Shown here in pieces: positions 23,374-30,920 of a stretch of 30,920 nucleotides of DNA. The notes beneath the pieces were generated by a model. That model saw nothing but the letters and a program-made list of their open reading frames with translations. It was not told the DNA's origin and did not search any database. Location: the NCBI RefSeq assembly GCF_943914805.1, contig NZ_CALUDM010000028.1:1-30920 (forward strand), written 5' to 3'. The first letter of the stretch is position 1. The number at the start of each line of letters is the position of its first letter. The position numbers and the translations under genes were made by a program. The stretch is from an uncultured Acinetobacter sp. GTDB taxonomy: Bacteria; Pseudomonadota; Gammaproteobacteria; Pseudomonadales; Moraxellaceae.

Positions 23374-25314
23374 TTATTTTTTATCATCTTTAACTTCAGT
23401 GAACTCAGCATCTACAACGCCATCATCCGCTTTTTGCTGTTGACCAGCGTCACCACCGAATTGGTTCGGGTCGAAACCTTCAGCTCCGCCTTGACCTTGA
23501 GCAGCTTCATAAGCACGTTGCGTAATCGGCATGATGATGTTTTGTAAAGCTTCAGTTTTCGCTTTAATCGCATCAAGATCATTGTCTTTTGCAGTTGCTT
23601 CAAGCTCAGAAACCGCTGTTTCAACTGCAGTTTTTTCATCAGCAGTCACTTGTTCGCCAAGATCTTTTACTGCTTTTTGAGCACTTGAAACTAATGCATC
23701 CGCTTCGTTACGTGCTTTAGCAAGCTCTTCAAACTTACGATCTTCTTCAGCATTTGCTTCAGCATCTTTGATCATTGCTTCGATTTCAGCATCAGACAAA
23801 CCTGAGTTTGCTTTAATCTGGATTGATTGCTCTTTACCAGTGCTCTTATCTTTTGCAGATACTTTCAAGATACCATCGGCATTGATGTCAAATGATACTT
23901 CAATTTGTGGCACACCACGTGGAGCAGGTGGAATATCGCCTAATTGGAAGTTACCCAACAATTTGTTTTGTTGAGCCATTTTACGTTCACCTTGGTAAAC
24001 TGAAATGTCTACAGCAGGTTGGTTGTCTGCAGCAGTTGAGAATACTTGAGATTTCTTCGCAGGAATCGTTGTATTTTTCTCAATGATTGCAGTTAAAACG
24101 CCACCCATTGTTTCAATACCAAGTGTCAACGGTGTGACGTCAAGTAAAAGTACGTCTGTTTTATCACCAGACAATACCGCACCTTGAATTGCAGCACCGA
24201 TTGCAACAGCTTCATCTGGGTTCACATCTTTACGAGGTTCTTTACCAAAGAATTCCTGTACTTTTTGTTGAACCATTGGCATACGTGATTGACCACCAAC
24301 TAAAATCACGTCAGAGATGTCAGAAGTCGAAAGACCTGCATCTTTAAGTGCAATTTTACAAGGCTCAATAGTACGCGCAACTAAGTCAGCAACTAAACCT
24401 TCAAGTTTTGCACGAGTCACATTCATCACTAAGTGTTTAGGACCAGTTGCATCTGCAGTGATGTATGGAAGGTTAATTTCTGTTGAAGTTGCAGAAGAAA
24501 GCTCAATTTTCGCTTTTTCAGCTGCTTCTTTCAAACGTTGTAATGCAAGAGGATCTTGTTTTAAGTTGAAGTTTTGTTCTTTTTTGAACTCTTCAACTAA
24601 ATAGTCGATCAATGCATTATCAAAGTCTTCACCACCAAGGAATGTATCACCATTTGTAGACAATACTTCGATTTGTTGGTCGCCATCTAAGTCAGCAATT
24701 TCGATGATTGATACGTCAAAAGTACCACCACCCAAGTCGTAAACAGCAATTTTACGATCGCCTTCTTTTTTATCCATACCAAACGCAAGTGCAGCAGCAG
24801 TTGGTTCATTGATAATACGTTTAACATCTAAACCTGCGATTTTACCTGCATCTTTAGTTGCTTGACGTTGCGCATCGTTAAAGTAAGCAGGAACGGTAAT
24901 GACCGCTTCTGTCACTGTTTCACCTAAATAGTCTTCCGCAGTTTTCTTCATTTTTTTCAGAATTTCTGCAGAAACTTGTTGAGGTGCAAGTTTCTTGTCG
25001 TTTACTTCAACCCAAGCATCGCCATTGTCTGCTTTAATAATTTTGTAAGGTACTAGACCAATATCTTTTTGAACTGCTGAATCTTCGTATTTACGACCGA
25101 TTAAACGTTTGATCGCATATAGTGTATTTTTAGGATTAGTCACTGCTTGACGTTTAGCAGACTGACCTACCAAAATTTCGCCATCTTTATACGCAACAAT
25201 CGATGGCGTTGTACGAGCGCCTTCAGCGTTTTCGATAACTTTAACTTTATCACCCTCAAGTACTGCTACACACGAGTTAGTTGTACCTAAGTCAATACCG
25301 ATAATTTTAGCCAT
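23374..25314 (-). CDS. dnaK: Molecular chaperone DnaK (Hsp70)
   Basis: A full-length 646-residue Hsp70. The nucleotide-binding domain begins GIDLGTTNSCVAVL and contains AVITVPAYFNDAQRQATKDA, AVYDLGGGTFDVSI and VILVGGQSRMPMVQ. The substrate-binding domain has DVTPLTLGIETMGG and the helical lid follows, ending in a Gly/Gln-rich linker and an acidic tail (VVDAEFTEVKDDKK) typical of proteobacterial DnaK. It binds unfolded segments in an ATP cycle driven by DnaJ and GrpE. grpE is 193 bases upstream on the same strand, but dnaJ is not in this window. It has its own heat-shock-type promoter and a structured leader (hairpin 25352-25364). Confidence 0.98.
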   Translation of the reverse strand: MAKIIGIDLGTTNSCVAVLEGDKVKVIENAEGARTTPSIVAYKDGEILVGQSAKRQAVTNPKNTLYAIKRLIGRKYEDSAVQKDIGLVPYKIIKADNGDAWVEVNDKKLAPQQVSAEILKKMKKTAEDYLGETVTEAVITVPAYFNDAQRQATKDAGKIAGLDVKRIINEPTAAALAFGMDKKEGDRKIAVYDLGGGTFDVSIIEIADLDGDQQIEVLSTNGDTFLGGEDFDNALIDYLVEEFKKEQNFNLKQDPLALQRLKEAAEKAKIELSSATSTEINLPYITADATGPKHLVMNVTRAKLEGLVADLVARTIEPCKIALKDAGLSTSDISDVILVGGQSRMPMVQQKVQEFFGKEPRKDVNPDEAVAIGAAIQGAVLSGDKTDVLLLDVTPLTLGIETMGGVLTAIIEKNTTIPAKKSQVFSTAADNQPAVDISVYQGERKMAQQNKLLGNFQLGDIPPAPRGVPQIEVSFDINADGILKVSAKDKSTGKEQSIQIKANSGLSDAEIEAMIKDAEANAEEDRKFEELAKARNEADALVSSAQKAVKDLGEQVTADEKTAVETAVSELEATAKDNDLDAIKAKTEALQNIIMPITQRAYEAAQGQGGAEGFDPNQFGGDAGQQQKADDGVVDAEFTEVKDDKK

Positions 25315-25393
25315 TCATGTTTCCTCTAAATTTTTTTGAATCCCTATTTCCCCTTTAGTAAAGGTGAGTTAAAAGGGATTTTCTTGTTATCCG

Positions 25394-25421
25394 ATATGAG
25401 AGCTTTTCGAAATTTTTCAAG
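25394..25421 (-). promoter_or_regulatory. Sigma32-type promoter of dnaK
   Basis: Minus-strand CTTGAAA (complement of 25415-25421) and CTCATAT (complement of 25394-25400) stand 14 bp apart. The -35 is a perfect heat-shock consensus and the -10 has one mismatch to CCCATNT. Confidence 0.75.
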
Positions 25422-25507
25422 TCATTTGCGATGAAAATTCATGAAAATATTTTAAAAAGCACTCATTTTTGTATTTTGAGCAATATATAAGCTGCTCTAG
25501 TTTCCTA

Positions 25508-26044
25508 TTATTGACCAACCATAACCATTGCAGGGCGCAACAGGCGACCATTTAAGGTATAGCCTTTTTGCAAAACAGCACCTATTTGATTGGCTTTTGC
25601 ATTTGGGTCGATACCTACTGCTTGGTGAAGATCAGCATTAAAACCATTTGTTGTATCAGCTTCGACTACACCAAATTTCTCTAAAGTCGTGAGTAACGAT
25701 TTTAATGTGAGCTTTACACCCTCAACGACAGGACTTTCTTCAGTTGCAGCTTGAATAGCACGCTCTAAGTTATCAACAGATTCAACAAGCTCTTTAGCAA
25801 ATTTCTCGAGCACGGTATCTTTATGTTTTTCAGATTCACGTTGAATACGTTCAACACTCTTTTGAGCTTCGTAGACAGCATTTGCTGTACGTGCTTTTTC
25901 AAGTTTTAAATTTTCTTCAAGTTTTTGGATTTGTGCTTGTAAATCTTCAACGGTAACTTCAGCTTGCTCTGTTTCAGCTTGAGTTTGCTGTTCGGCTTGC
26001 TCGTTTTGAAGATCTTGAGCTTCTTGGTTATGCTCAGTCGCCAT
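25508..26044 (-). CDS. grpE: Nucleotide exchange factor GrpE
   Basis: A 178-residue GrpE. A Gln/Glu-rich N-terminal tail is followed by a long dimerising helix (about 45-100, EENLKLEKARTANAVYEAQKS region) and a C-terminal beta-domain with LHQAVGIDPN, LQKGYTLNGRLLRPAMVMVGQ. It releases ADP from DnaK. I chose the ATG at 26044 because GGAG lies 7 bases ahead and the protein then has the usual length; an in-frame ATG at 26077 would add eleven residues (MFKNPFKRSKS). It is transcribed in the same direction as dnaK, with separate heat-shock-type promoters for each gene. Confidence 0.96.
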   Translation of the reverse strand: MATEHNQEAQDLQNEQAEQQTQAETEQAEVTVEDLQAQIQKLEENLKLEKARTANAVYEAQKSVERIQRESEKHKDTVLEKFAKELVESVDNLERAIQAATEESPVVEGVKLTLKSLLTTLEKFGVVEADTTNGFNADLHQAVGIDPNAKANQIGAVLQKGYTLNGRLLRPAMVMVGQ

Positions 26045-26157
26045 TGATTTACTCCGTTTAAATGGGTTTTTAAACATGTACAGTCCTTTTCGGCGTCAGA
26101 TTAACTGCGTTAGTACTGAACTGCCATGATCGTTTAATTCATGAATAATTCTAAAGG

Positions 26158-26182
26158 TATGGGCTTGTTATTAAAATTCAAG
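26158..26182 (-). promoter_or_regulatory. Sigma32-type promoter of grpE
   Basis: Minus-strand CTTGAA (complement of 26177-26182) and CCCATA (complement of 26158-26163) are separated by 13 bp, close to the heat-shock consensus. It lies about 115 bases ahead of the grpE start codon. Confidence 0.65.
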
Positions 26183-26821
26183 TCATTGATAAGAATATTT
26201 ACGTGTTAATACAATTAAAAAAATAGCAATATTGTTAAAAAATGAACGATTTGGTAAATAGCTTAAATAAGACCAATGACATCAATTCAAATAGCAAAGG
26301 AAATGGGTGAATTGAATATAGATAGCTTAAATCATATGCACTTCAATTTTTAATTCTTAGATTCTAAGTTTATTTTTTAAGTTCTGTTTTTTAAAGGGTA
26401 ATGTCAGATTATGTTTAAGTTTCAATTATCCTCACAGATTTAAGCACTTTTATTTTCATTACTTTTGAAATAGTCCTCTATGAATCGATTTTGGCAAAAG
26501 TCTAATCTGCAATTTCAGTAAACGATTAACAATGTAAGTAATGTGAGTGTTTTAATATAGAAATATATTTTTAAGTTTTGCTTATTTTCCATCTCAATTC
26601 AAAGATCGCACGATAAAAAATATGAAAAACAGTGTTTTAAGGTTGAAGTGCGAATTGGTAAAAATAAATGATTGATTTAATAAAAATTGCATAACTTGTA
26701 CGGCAACATCTTAAAAGTCTAACCAAGTCATAACGATTCTTGCAAAAAAATTAGGAATGATATGCAGCACGACAATACGATTGTTTATTGTCGTTATTTT
26801 TAAATTCGCAAGGAATATACG
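26183..26821. other. Gene-free AT-rich region between grpE and lipoprotein gene
   Basis: About 640 bases between divergent genes with no coding frame longer than about 60 codons and no recognisable RNA gene. I see only a weak inverted repeat (CAATTCA 26283-26289 with TGAATTG 26308-26314). The last 60 bases should hold the lipoprotein promoter. An unrecognised small RNA is possible. Confidence 0.4.
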
Positions 26822-27082
26822 ATGAAAAAATTAGGTCTTATTTTAGGTTTATCAGTGGGTGTTGCTGTACTCACTACAGCATGTACCTCAAATCAATCTA
26901 CACAGTCACCTGAAACTGCTCAGCAGACGGCAACGATGAGTGATCAACAATCGGCTCAATCTGCGACAGTAGATGCTGTTGAACAAGGTGCTGCGGCTGA
27001 AAGCGATGCAAATGCACAATCAGGTCAGCCAGTTCAAGCGACAAATGATCCGAATTCAGTACAACAGCCTTCGGCTCAATAA
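26822..27082 (+). CDS. Small Gln/Ser/Ala-rich lipoprotein
   Basis: An 86-residue protein with a lipoprotein signal peptide: MKKLGLILGLSVGVAVLTTAC, with the lipobox LTTAC and the acylated cysteine at position 21. The mature part is a low-complexity, unstructured chain rich in Gln, Ser, Ala and Thr. Residue 22 is Thr, not Asp, so sorting to the outer membrane is expected. AAGGA lies about 7 bases before the ATG. No function is known; it may be a wall-spacing or stress lipoprotein. It is a single gene with its own strong terminator. Confidence 0.8.
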   Translation: MKKLGLILGLSVGVAVLTTACTSNQSTQSPETAQQTATMSDQQSAQSATVDAVEQGAAAESDANAQSGQPVQATNDPNSVQQPSAQ

Positions 27083-27117
27083 ACTGTACTGACTTTAAGT
27101 CATTTTTAAAATTCAAA

Positions 27118-27165
27118 AATAAAAATCAGACAGTTTTAGGATGCCACCTCTGTCTGATTTTTATT
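27118..27165. terminator. Long-stem bidirectional terminator
   Basis: A perfect 16-bp inverted repeat (27118-27133 with 27150-27165) around a 16-base loop, with A- and T-rich ends, lies between convergent genes. Confidence 0.88.
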
Positions 27166-27237
27166 GTATTGAATGGATTTGGAATGAACTTCACGACGAT
27201 TAACTTTTACTATTTATTAGTTGCTATTCATCGGCGT

Positions 27238-28242
27238 CTATTCACCAGCGAGAGAACATTCAAAATTAGTACGGTCTACGGTACAACGTGCTCTTTTTAA
27301 TACAGACATCATGGTTGGGTCATACACACCTTGCTTGGTTAAATCTATACGCCCTTCACGCAGTAACATTTGGTATTTTTCAACATCCGCTTTGTTTAAA
27401 TTCATACGATATTTGGCTGGGATAGTGCTTTCCAAACGCTTCACCATATTAAATTGGCGAGGAAGCTGTTTGACAAACCAAGCTCTAGATTGAGTTCCAA
27501 AGGTAACAGGAAATTTTTGAGGTCTAAAAACCAGATCCATAGTCACATTGAGTACAGGGAAATTAATTAACGCACCTTTAGAACCCAGTCCTTTTTCCAT
27601 TTCTAAAGGCTTAAATGCATAGGCTGGCGCCCCAACCATTGGAACTTCACCATTATTAAACTTTTTAACGAAGTTAGAAATATCTGATGGAACAGGAACG
27701 GCACCAACCCGTTCAACCATTGCAATTTGCGCTTTATCATAAGAAAGCACAGCAAATTTTTTACCCCGGGCCTTTTCAAGATTGTTAATTGCACGATCAT
27801 TGACAAAAATATAAGCAGGGCCAATTTGACCAATACCACCAATTTCAAATTCTTCACCATCTATTGTCGTTTTTAAACGTTTTGCATTCCTTTTATCTAA
27901 CACAAAAGTGATGGCTTTGAGTGCAATCGCATTATTGGGTACACCGCCAAGCGCATCAATTGAACCAGCAAATTTATTATATTGGCGCGCTCGCATAGTT
28001 GTCATATACACAGCATCGCATTTGCCACTTTTAAAATCTTTATCAGCAAGCTCTTCATTTTGGTAAGCGATCAATTGGATATCTCGATTCCAATCTTTTG
28101 CAGCTAAAGCCCATTCCTCCATTGTTTTGTATGATTCTCCAGCTTTACCCATTAAATCAAAAATACATATATCTTGCTTTGCTTGCGCCAAGCTAGGAAT
28201 ACCCGACAATAATACAGCACATATAAGTAATTTATTTTTCAT
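27238..28242 (-). CDS. Putative periplasmic solute-binding protein (DUF6091-like)
   Basis: A 334-residue exported protein with a signal peptide (residues 1-21, SLAQA|KQ). The mature part resembles TRAP/ABC-type solute receptors: a CDAVYMTTMRARQYNKF segment in the first domain and a GALINFPVLNVTMDLVFRP segment in the second. From memory it matches a family annotated in Acinetobacter as putative solute-binding protein (DUF6091). Four cysteines (two early, two at the C-terminus) could form disulfides. No permease or ATPase is adjacent, so it is an orphan receptor or has another periplasmic role. The ligand is unknown. Confidence 0.7.
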   Translation of the reverse strand: MKNKLLICAVLLSGIPSLAQAKQDICIFDLMGKAGESYKTMEEWALAAKDWNRDIQLIAYQNEELADKDFKSGKCDAVYMTTMRARQYNKFAGSIDALGGVPNNAIALKAITFVLDKRNAKRLKTTIDGEEFEIGGIGQIGPAYIFVNDRAINNLEKARGKKFAVLSYDKAQIAMVERVGAVPVPSDISNFVKKFNNGEVPMVGAPAYAFKPLEMEKGLGSKGALINFPVLNVTMDLVFRPQKFPVTFGTQSRAWFVKQLPRQFNMVKRLESTIPAKYRMNLNKADVEKYQMLLREGRIDLTKQGVYDPTMMSVLKRARCTVDRTNFECSLAGE

Positions 28243-28839
28243 AGCATTTCCCTATACTTACGTTTTTAATTTGATCATGTTTTGTTCAATATATGACAAT
28301 AGTAGAGTTTTTGCTCTATTTTCCGATAAAAATAATGTTATTAGTCGCTAATTTGTATAATTCACTACAGATCATAAAATCTATTTTAAAATTCAAGGTG
28401 TTGAAAAATAAAGACGCTATGACTTATTGAGCAATACATGAAATTTGAAAGTAAAAAATTATCATAGTTAATTTATATAAATTTTATTGAATTAAATCAA
28501 TATAAATTATTTTTTTGTGATTTAATTTGCATTATTTTTTCCATCAAAAAAGTGTTCATCAGATTTTATGTATTTCAGAGTTGAGATTTTAGCTCTCATT
28601 GAGAGCAACTTTTGCTGCATCTTATTTATGGTAATAATGTTGGAATTTATTCGGCAGAAAAGCTTCAGTAATCTCGATTGATCAAGTAAGCACATTCAAA
28701 AGATAAAACATCTATAAACATCAAAGTGAGCGATGTAATACATTTAAAAATAAGTTGTATTAAAGACATGTACTATTCATAAAATTTAAATAAATATTAG
28801 GCAGACTATATATTATTCTAATTATTTATTGGTTTTATC
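28243..28839. other. Gene-free AT-rich region upstream of the nucleotidase
   Basis: About 600 bases between divergent genes. The only structure noticed is a 6-bp hairpin, GCTCTC (28592-28597) with GAGAGC (28601-28606). There is no coding frame of note. It should contain both divergent promoters; I could not place them. No phosphate-regulon box was seen. Confidence 0.4.
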
Positions 28840-30738
28840 ATGTTGATTAATAATAAAAAACAAGTATTAATTTTAACAATTGTTTCATTAGGGCTGGTTG
28901 CTTGTAATGATGATAAGAACAGTACAACAACACCTGCTGTTGAGCCTAAACCTTTAGAACTTAATATCTTACATATCAATGATCACCATTCACATTTAGA
29001 TGAAGAAACAATTAAATTTAAAATGAATGTTGGAACAGGTGACGAAGAGTTCAGCGTCGCGAGTGGTGGTTTTGCTCGAGTGGCGAGTTTAATTAATCAA
29101 CTTGCAACAGAAAAGAAAAATGCTTTAAAAATTCATGCAGGCGATGCAATGACGGGTGACCTGTACTATAACTTAAGTGATGGTAAGGCTGATGCAGATG
29201 CTATGAATACCGTCTGCTTTGATACGTTCACCCCAGGAAATCATGAATTTGATGCAAAAGATGATGGTTTAAAGAAATTTATTGATTTCTTAGATCAAAG
29301 CTCATGTAAAGAAAAAACCAAAGTTTTATCTGCCAATGTCACCTTTGGCGCTTCTTCGCCACTTTATAAAACCAATCGTATTCAAAAATCACAACTATTT
29401 GAAAAGGATGGGGTAAAGTTTGCCATTATTGGTTTAACTGTAGCGAAAAAAACCAAAAACTCTTCACAGCCGAATGCAGATACTTTATTTGCAGATGAAA
29501 TCGAAACTGCACAAAAAGAAATTGATCAATATAAAGCACAAGGGATTAAAAATATTATTCTACAAACCCATGTGGGCTATGACTTAGATCAACAGTTAGC
29601 AAAATCTCTTACTGATGTCGATGTCATTATTGGTGGGGACTCACATACTTTACTTGGGCCAAATAGCCTTAAAAAATATGGCATGACACCTGAAAGTGCT
29701 TATCCGACTCAACTTAAAAACAAAGATGGTCAATTGGTTTGTATCGCTCAAGCTTGGCAGTACAGTTATATCGTAGGTGATTTGAAGGTTCAATTTGATA
29801 AGAATGGTAATATTGAAAGTTGTAGTGGGACACCGCATGTTTTAATCGGCAATAACTTTACGCGTACAGCAAAAGATGCAAAAGCAGTCACCGAAACAGA
29901 AAAACAAGCAATACTCAATCAATTTAAAACAGATCAAGTTCCATTTACCGTTGTGACACCATTGCAAAAGACATTAGATGTCTTAAAACCATATTTAGAA
30001 CAAAAACAAAAATTTGCACGAGAAATCGTAGGTCAAGCGACGGATAATTTGTGCTCACGTCGTGTGCCCGGAACGCAAAGAGATGTAAACCGTTCAACAT
30101 TGGGCGATGTTTGTAATAAGAATGTGCATGTTGATCAATATGGTGGTGATATTCAACAAATTATTGCAGAAGCATTTTTACAACAAGGTAAAACTTTCTT
30201 CGGTGCAGATATCTCTTTCCAAAATGGTGGTGGTGTTCGTGAAGATGTGGGGCTTGGCGATGTAACGGTTGGCAAAATTTATAATGTTCTTCCTTTTAAA
30301 AACACTTTAGTGCGTTTAGACATGACGGGTATAGAAGTCAAAGCAACATTAGAAGATGCAATAGATGGAGTAATTGCACAAAACAATACAGGAAGTTATC
30401 CATATACTGGTGGTTTACGTTGGAATGTTGATTTCACGAAAGACAAAGGACAGCGTTTAAATCAAATACAAGTACGCAATGCTTCAGGACAATATGAAAA
30501 TCTAGACCTAAGTAAAACCTATAAAGTCATCACCATCGACTTTTTGGCGAATGGTGGTGATTACTATACGACGCTCAAAACAATTACTGGAGATCGACGT
30601 TTGAATGTCGGTTTAGATTATGCAGAAGCATTTTTGAAATATACGCAAGGTATAACAGGTCAAATGGGGCAGAAAAAGATAAATAAACTTACAACATCAG
30701 AATACAGTACCCAAATGTTTATTGATAAAGCCAAATAA
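28840..30738 (+). CDS. Lipoprotein 5'-nucleotidase / metallophosphatase (UshA/NutA-like)
   Basis: A 632-residue exported protein. The signal peptide carries a lipobox (GLVAC, Cys22) followed by a Thr/Pro-rich linker, so it is membrane-anchored, unlike soluble UshA. The N-terminal metallophosphatase domain has the two-metal motifs NILHINDHHSH (about 42-52), HAGDAMTGDL, TPGNHEFD, LQTHVGYDLDQQ and GGDSHTLLG. The C-terminal 5'-nucleotidase domain (about 385-610) has FQNGGGVREDVG and SYPYTGGLRW, the substrate-gripping residues. It should dephosphorylate external nucleotides so that nucleosides can be taken up, feeding the same purine pool as hpt and guaD. Exact substrate range is inferred from the family. 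Confidence 0.88.
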   Translation: MLINNKKQVLILTIVSLGLVACNDDKNSTTTPAVEPKPLELNILHINDHHSHLDEETIKFKMNVGTGDEEFSVASGGFARVASLINQLATEKKNALKIHAGDAMTGDLYYNLSDGKADADAMNTVCFDTFTPGNHEFDAKDDGLKKFIDFLDQSSCKEKTKVLSANVTFGASSPLYKTNRIQKSQLFEKDGVKFAIIGLTVAKKTKNSSQPNADTLFADEIETAQKEIDQYKAQGIKNIILQTHVGYDLDQQLAKSLTDVDVIIGGDSHTLLGPNSLKKYGMTPESAYPTQLKNKDGQLVCIAQAWQYSYIVGDLKVQFDKNGNIESCSGTPHVLIGNNFTRTAKDAKAVTETEKQAILNQFKTDQVPFTVVTPLQKTLDVLKPYLEQKQKFAREIVGQATDNLCSRRVPGTQRDVNRSTLGDVCNKNVHVDQYGGDIQQIIAEAFLQQGKTFFGADISFQNGGGVREDVGLGDVTVGKIYNVLPFKNTLVRLDMTGIEVKATLEDAIDGVIAQNNTGSYPYTGGLRWNVDFTKDKGQRLNQIQVRNASGQYENLDLSKTYKVITIDFLANGGDYYTTLKTITGDRRLNVGLDYAEAFLKYTQGITGQMGQKKINKLTTSEYSTQMFIDKAK

Positions 30739-30754
30739 GCTGAAATAAAAACGT

Positions 30755-30783
30755 AAAAAATCCCGCTCATGCGGGATTTTTTT
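30755..30783 (+). terminator. Intrinsic terminator of the 5'-nucleotidase gene
   Basis: AAAAAATCCCGC pairs with GCGGGATTTTTT (30771-30782) around TCAT, with a T-run. Confidence 0.9.
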
Positions 30784-30875
30784 ATAAAAATGCTCAAAAA
30801 ATAGGTAAAAAAATGATTTTTTAACGAATTTAGTTGAAAAAACACGCAGACGAATCAAATAGCGTAAAAAGGGGG

Positions 30876-30903
30876 TTGTGCTGGTGAGGAAATACTGTAG
30901 AAT
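30876..30903 (+). promoter_or_regulatory. Strong promoter, probably for a stable RNA operon
   Basis: TTGTGC (30876-30881) and TAGAAT (30898-30903) are 16 bp apart, followed by a GC-rich discriminator-like GCACATCC. This layout, at the end of an AT-rich tract, is typical of tRNA or rRNA promoters in gammaproteobacteria. The transcribed gene lies beyond the window. Confidence 0.5.
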
Positions 30904-30920
30904 GCACATCCATCGGCGGT

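Noticed and set aside
26045..26077. Eleven-residue N-terminal extension of GrpE
   Set aside because: The ATG at 26044 has GGAG at ideal spacing and gives the usual family length.

Overview
The window looks like chromosomal DNA from an Acinetobacter-type gammaproteobacterium (Moraxellaceae). The basis is a low GC content (by eye in the upper 30s %) and proteins that read like recalled Acinetobacter homologues: GrpE, DnaK, a MetA-pathway-type outer-membrane protein, an Alx/TerC protein with a Mn riboswitch, SotB, and a DUF6091-like solute-binding protein. The genus call rests on recall, not on a search.

Layout. Positions 1-2250 are accessory DNA: an AT-rich HNH-like zinc-cluster gene, a small secreted orphan, and a frameshifted, truncated prophage gene. 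From 2340 the content is core-like. It runs: a periplasmic OB-fold stress protein; an MFS exporter; a divergent metal-homeostasis pair (RcnR/DmeR-like repressor and DmeF-like exporter with a ten-histidine tract and two palindromic operators between them); DsbC; a GlsB/YeaQ membrane protein; purine salvage (hpt, and guaD with a possible 37-residue membrane peptide); an outer-membrane protein with an abnormal C-terminus; a nucleotidyltransferase-like protein; alx behind a yybP-ykoY (Mn2+) riboswitch; sotB; two tandem small GNAT proteins; mpl (peptidoglycan recycling); two small membrane proteins; and purE-purK.

Between purK and a secreted lytic transglycosylase lies a gene-free stretch of about 650 bp. 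It holds some fifteen copies of TGAATTTAAA / TTTAAATTTAAA-type repeats together with three perfect DnaA boxes and several near-matches. This is the most striking object in the window and looks like a chromosomal replication origin, although dnaA is not present here.

To the right are an unknown acidic protein, a matrixin-type zinc protease with a long coiled coil inserted in its catalytic domain, two membrane proteins in an operon, dnaK and grpE (each with its own heat-shock-type promoter), a small lipoprotein, a DUF6091-like periplasmic protein and a lipoprotein 5'-nucleotidase. The window ends in what looks like a strong stable-RNA promoter pointing out of the right edge. Most transcription units end in clear intrinsic terminators, several of them long symmetric stems between convergent genes.
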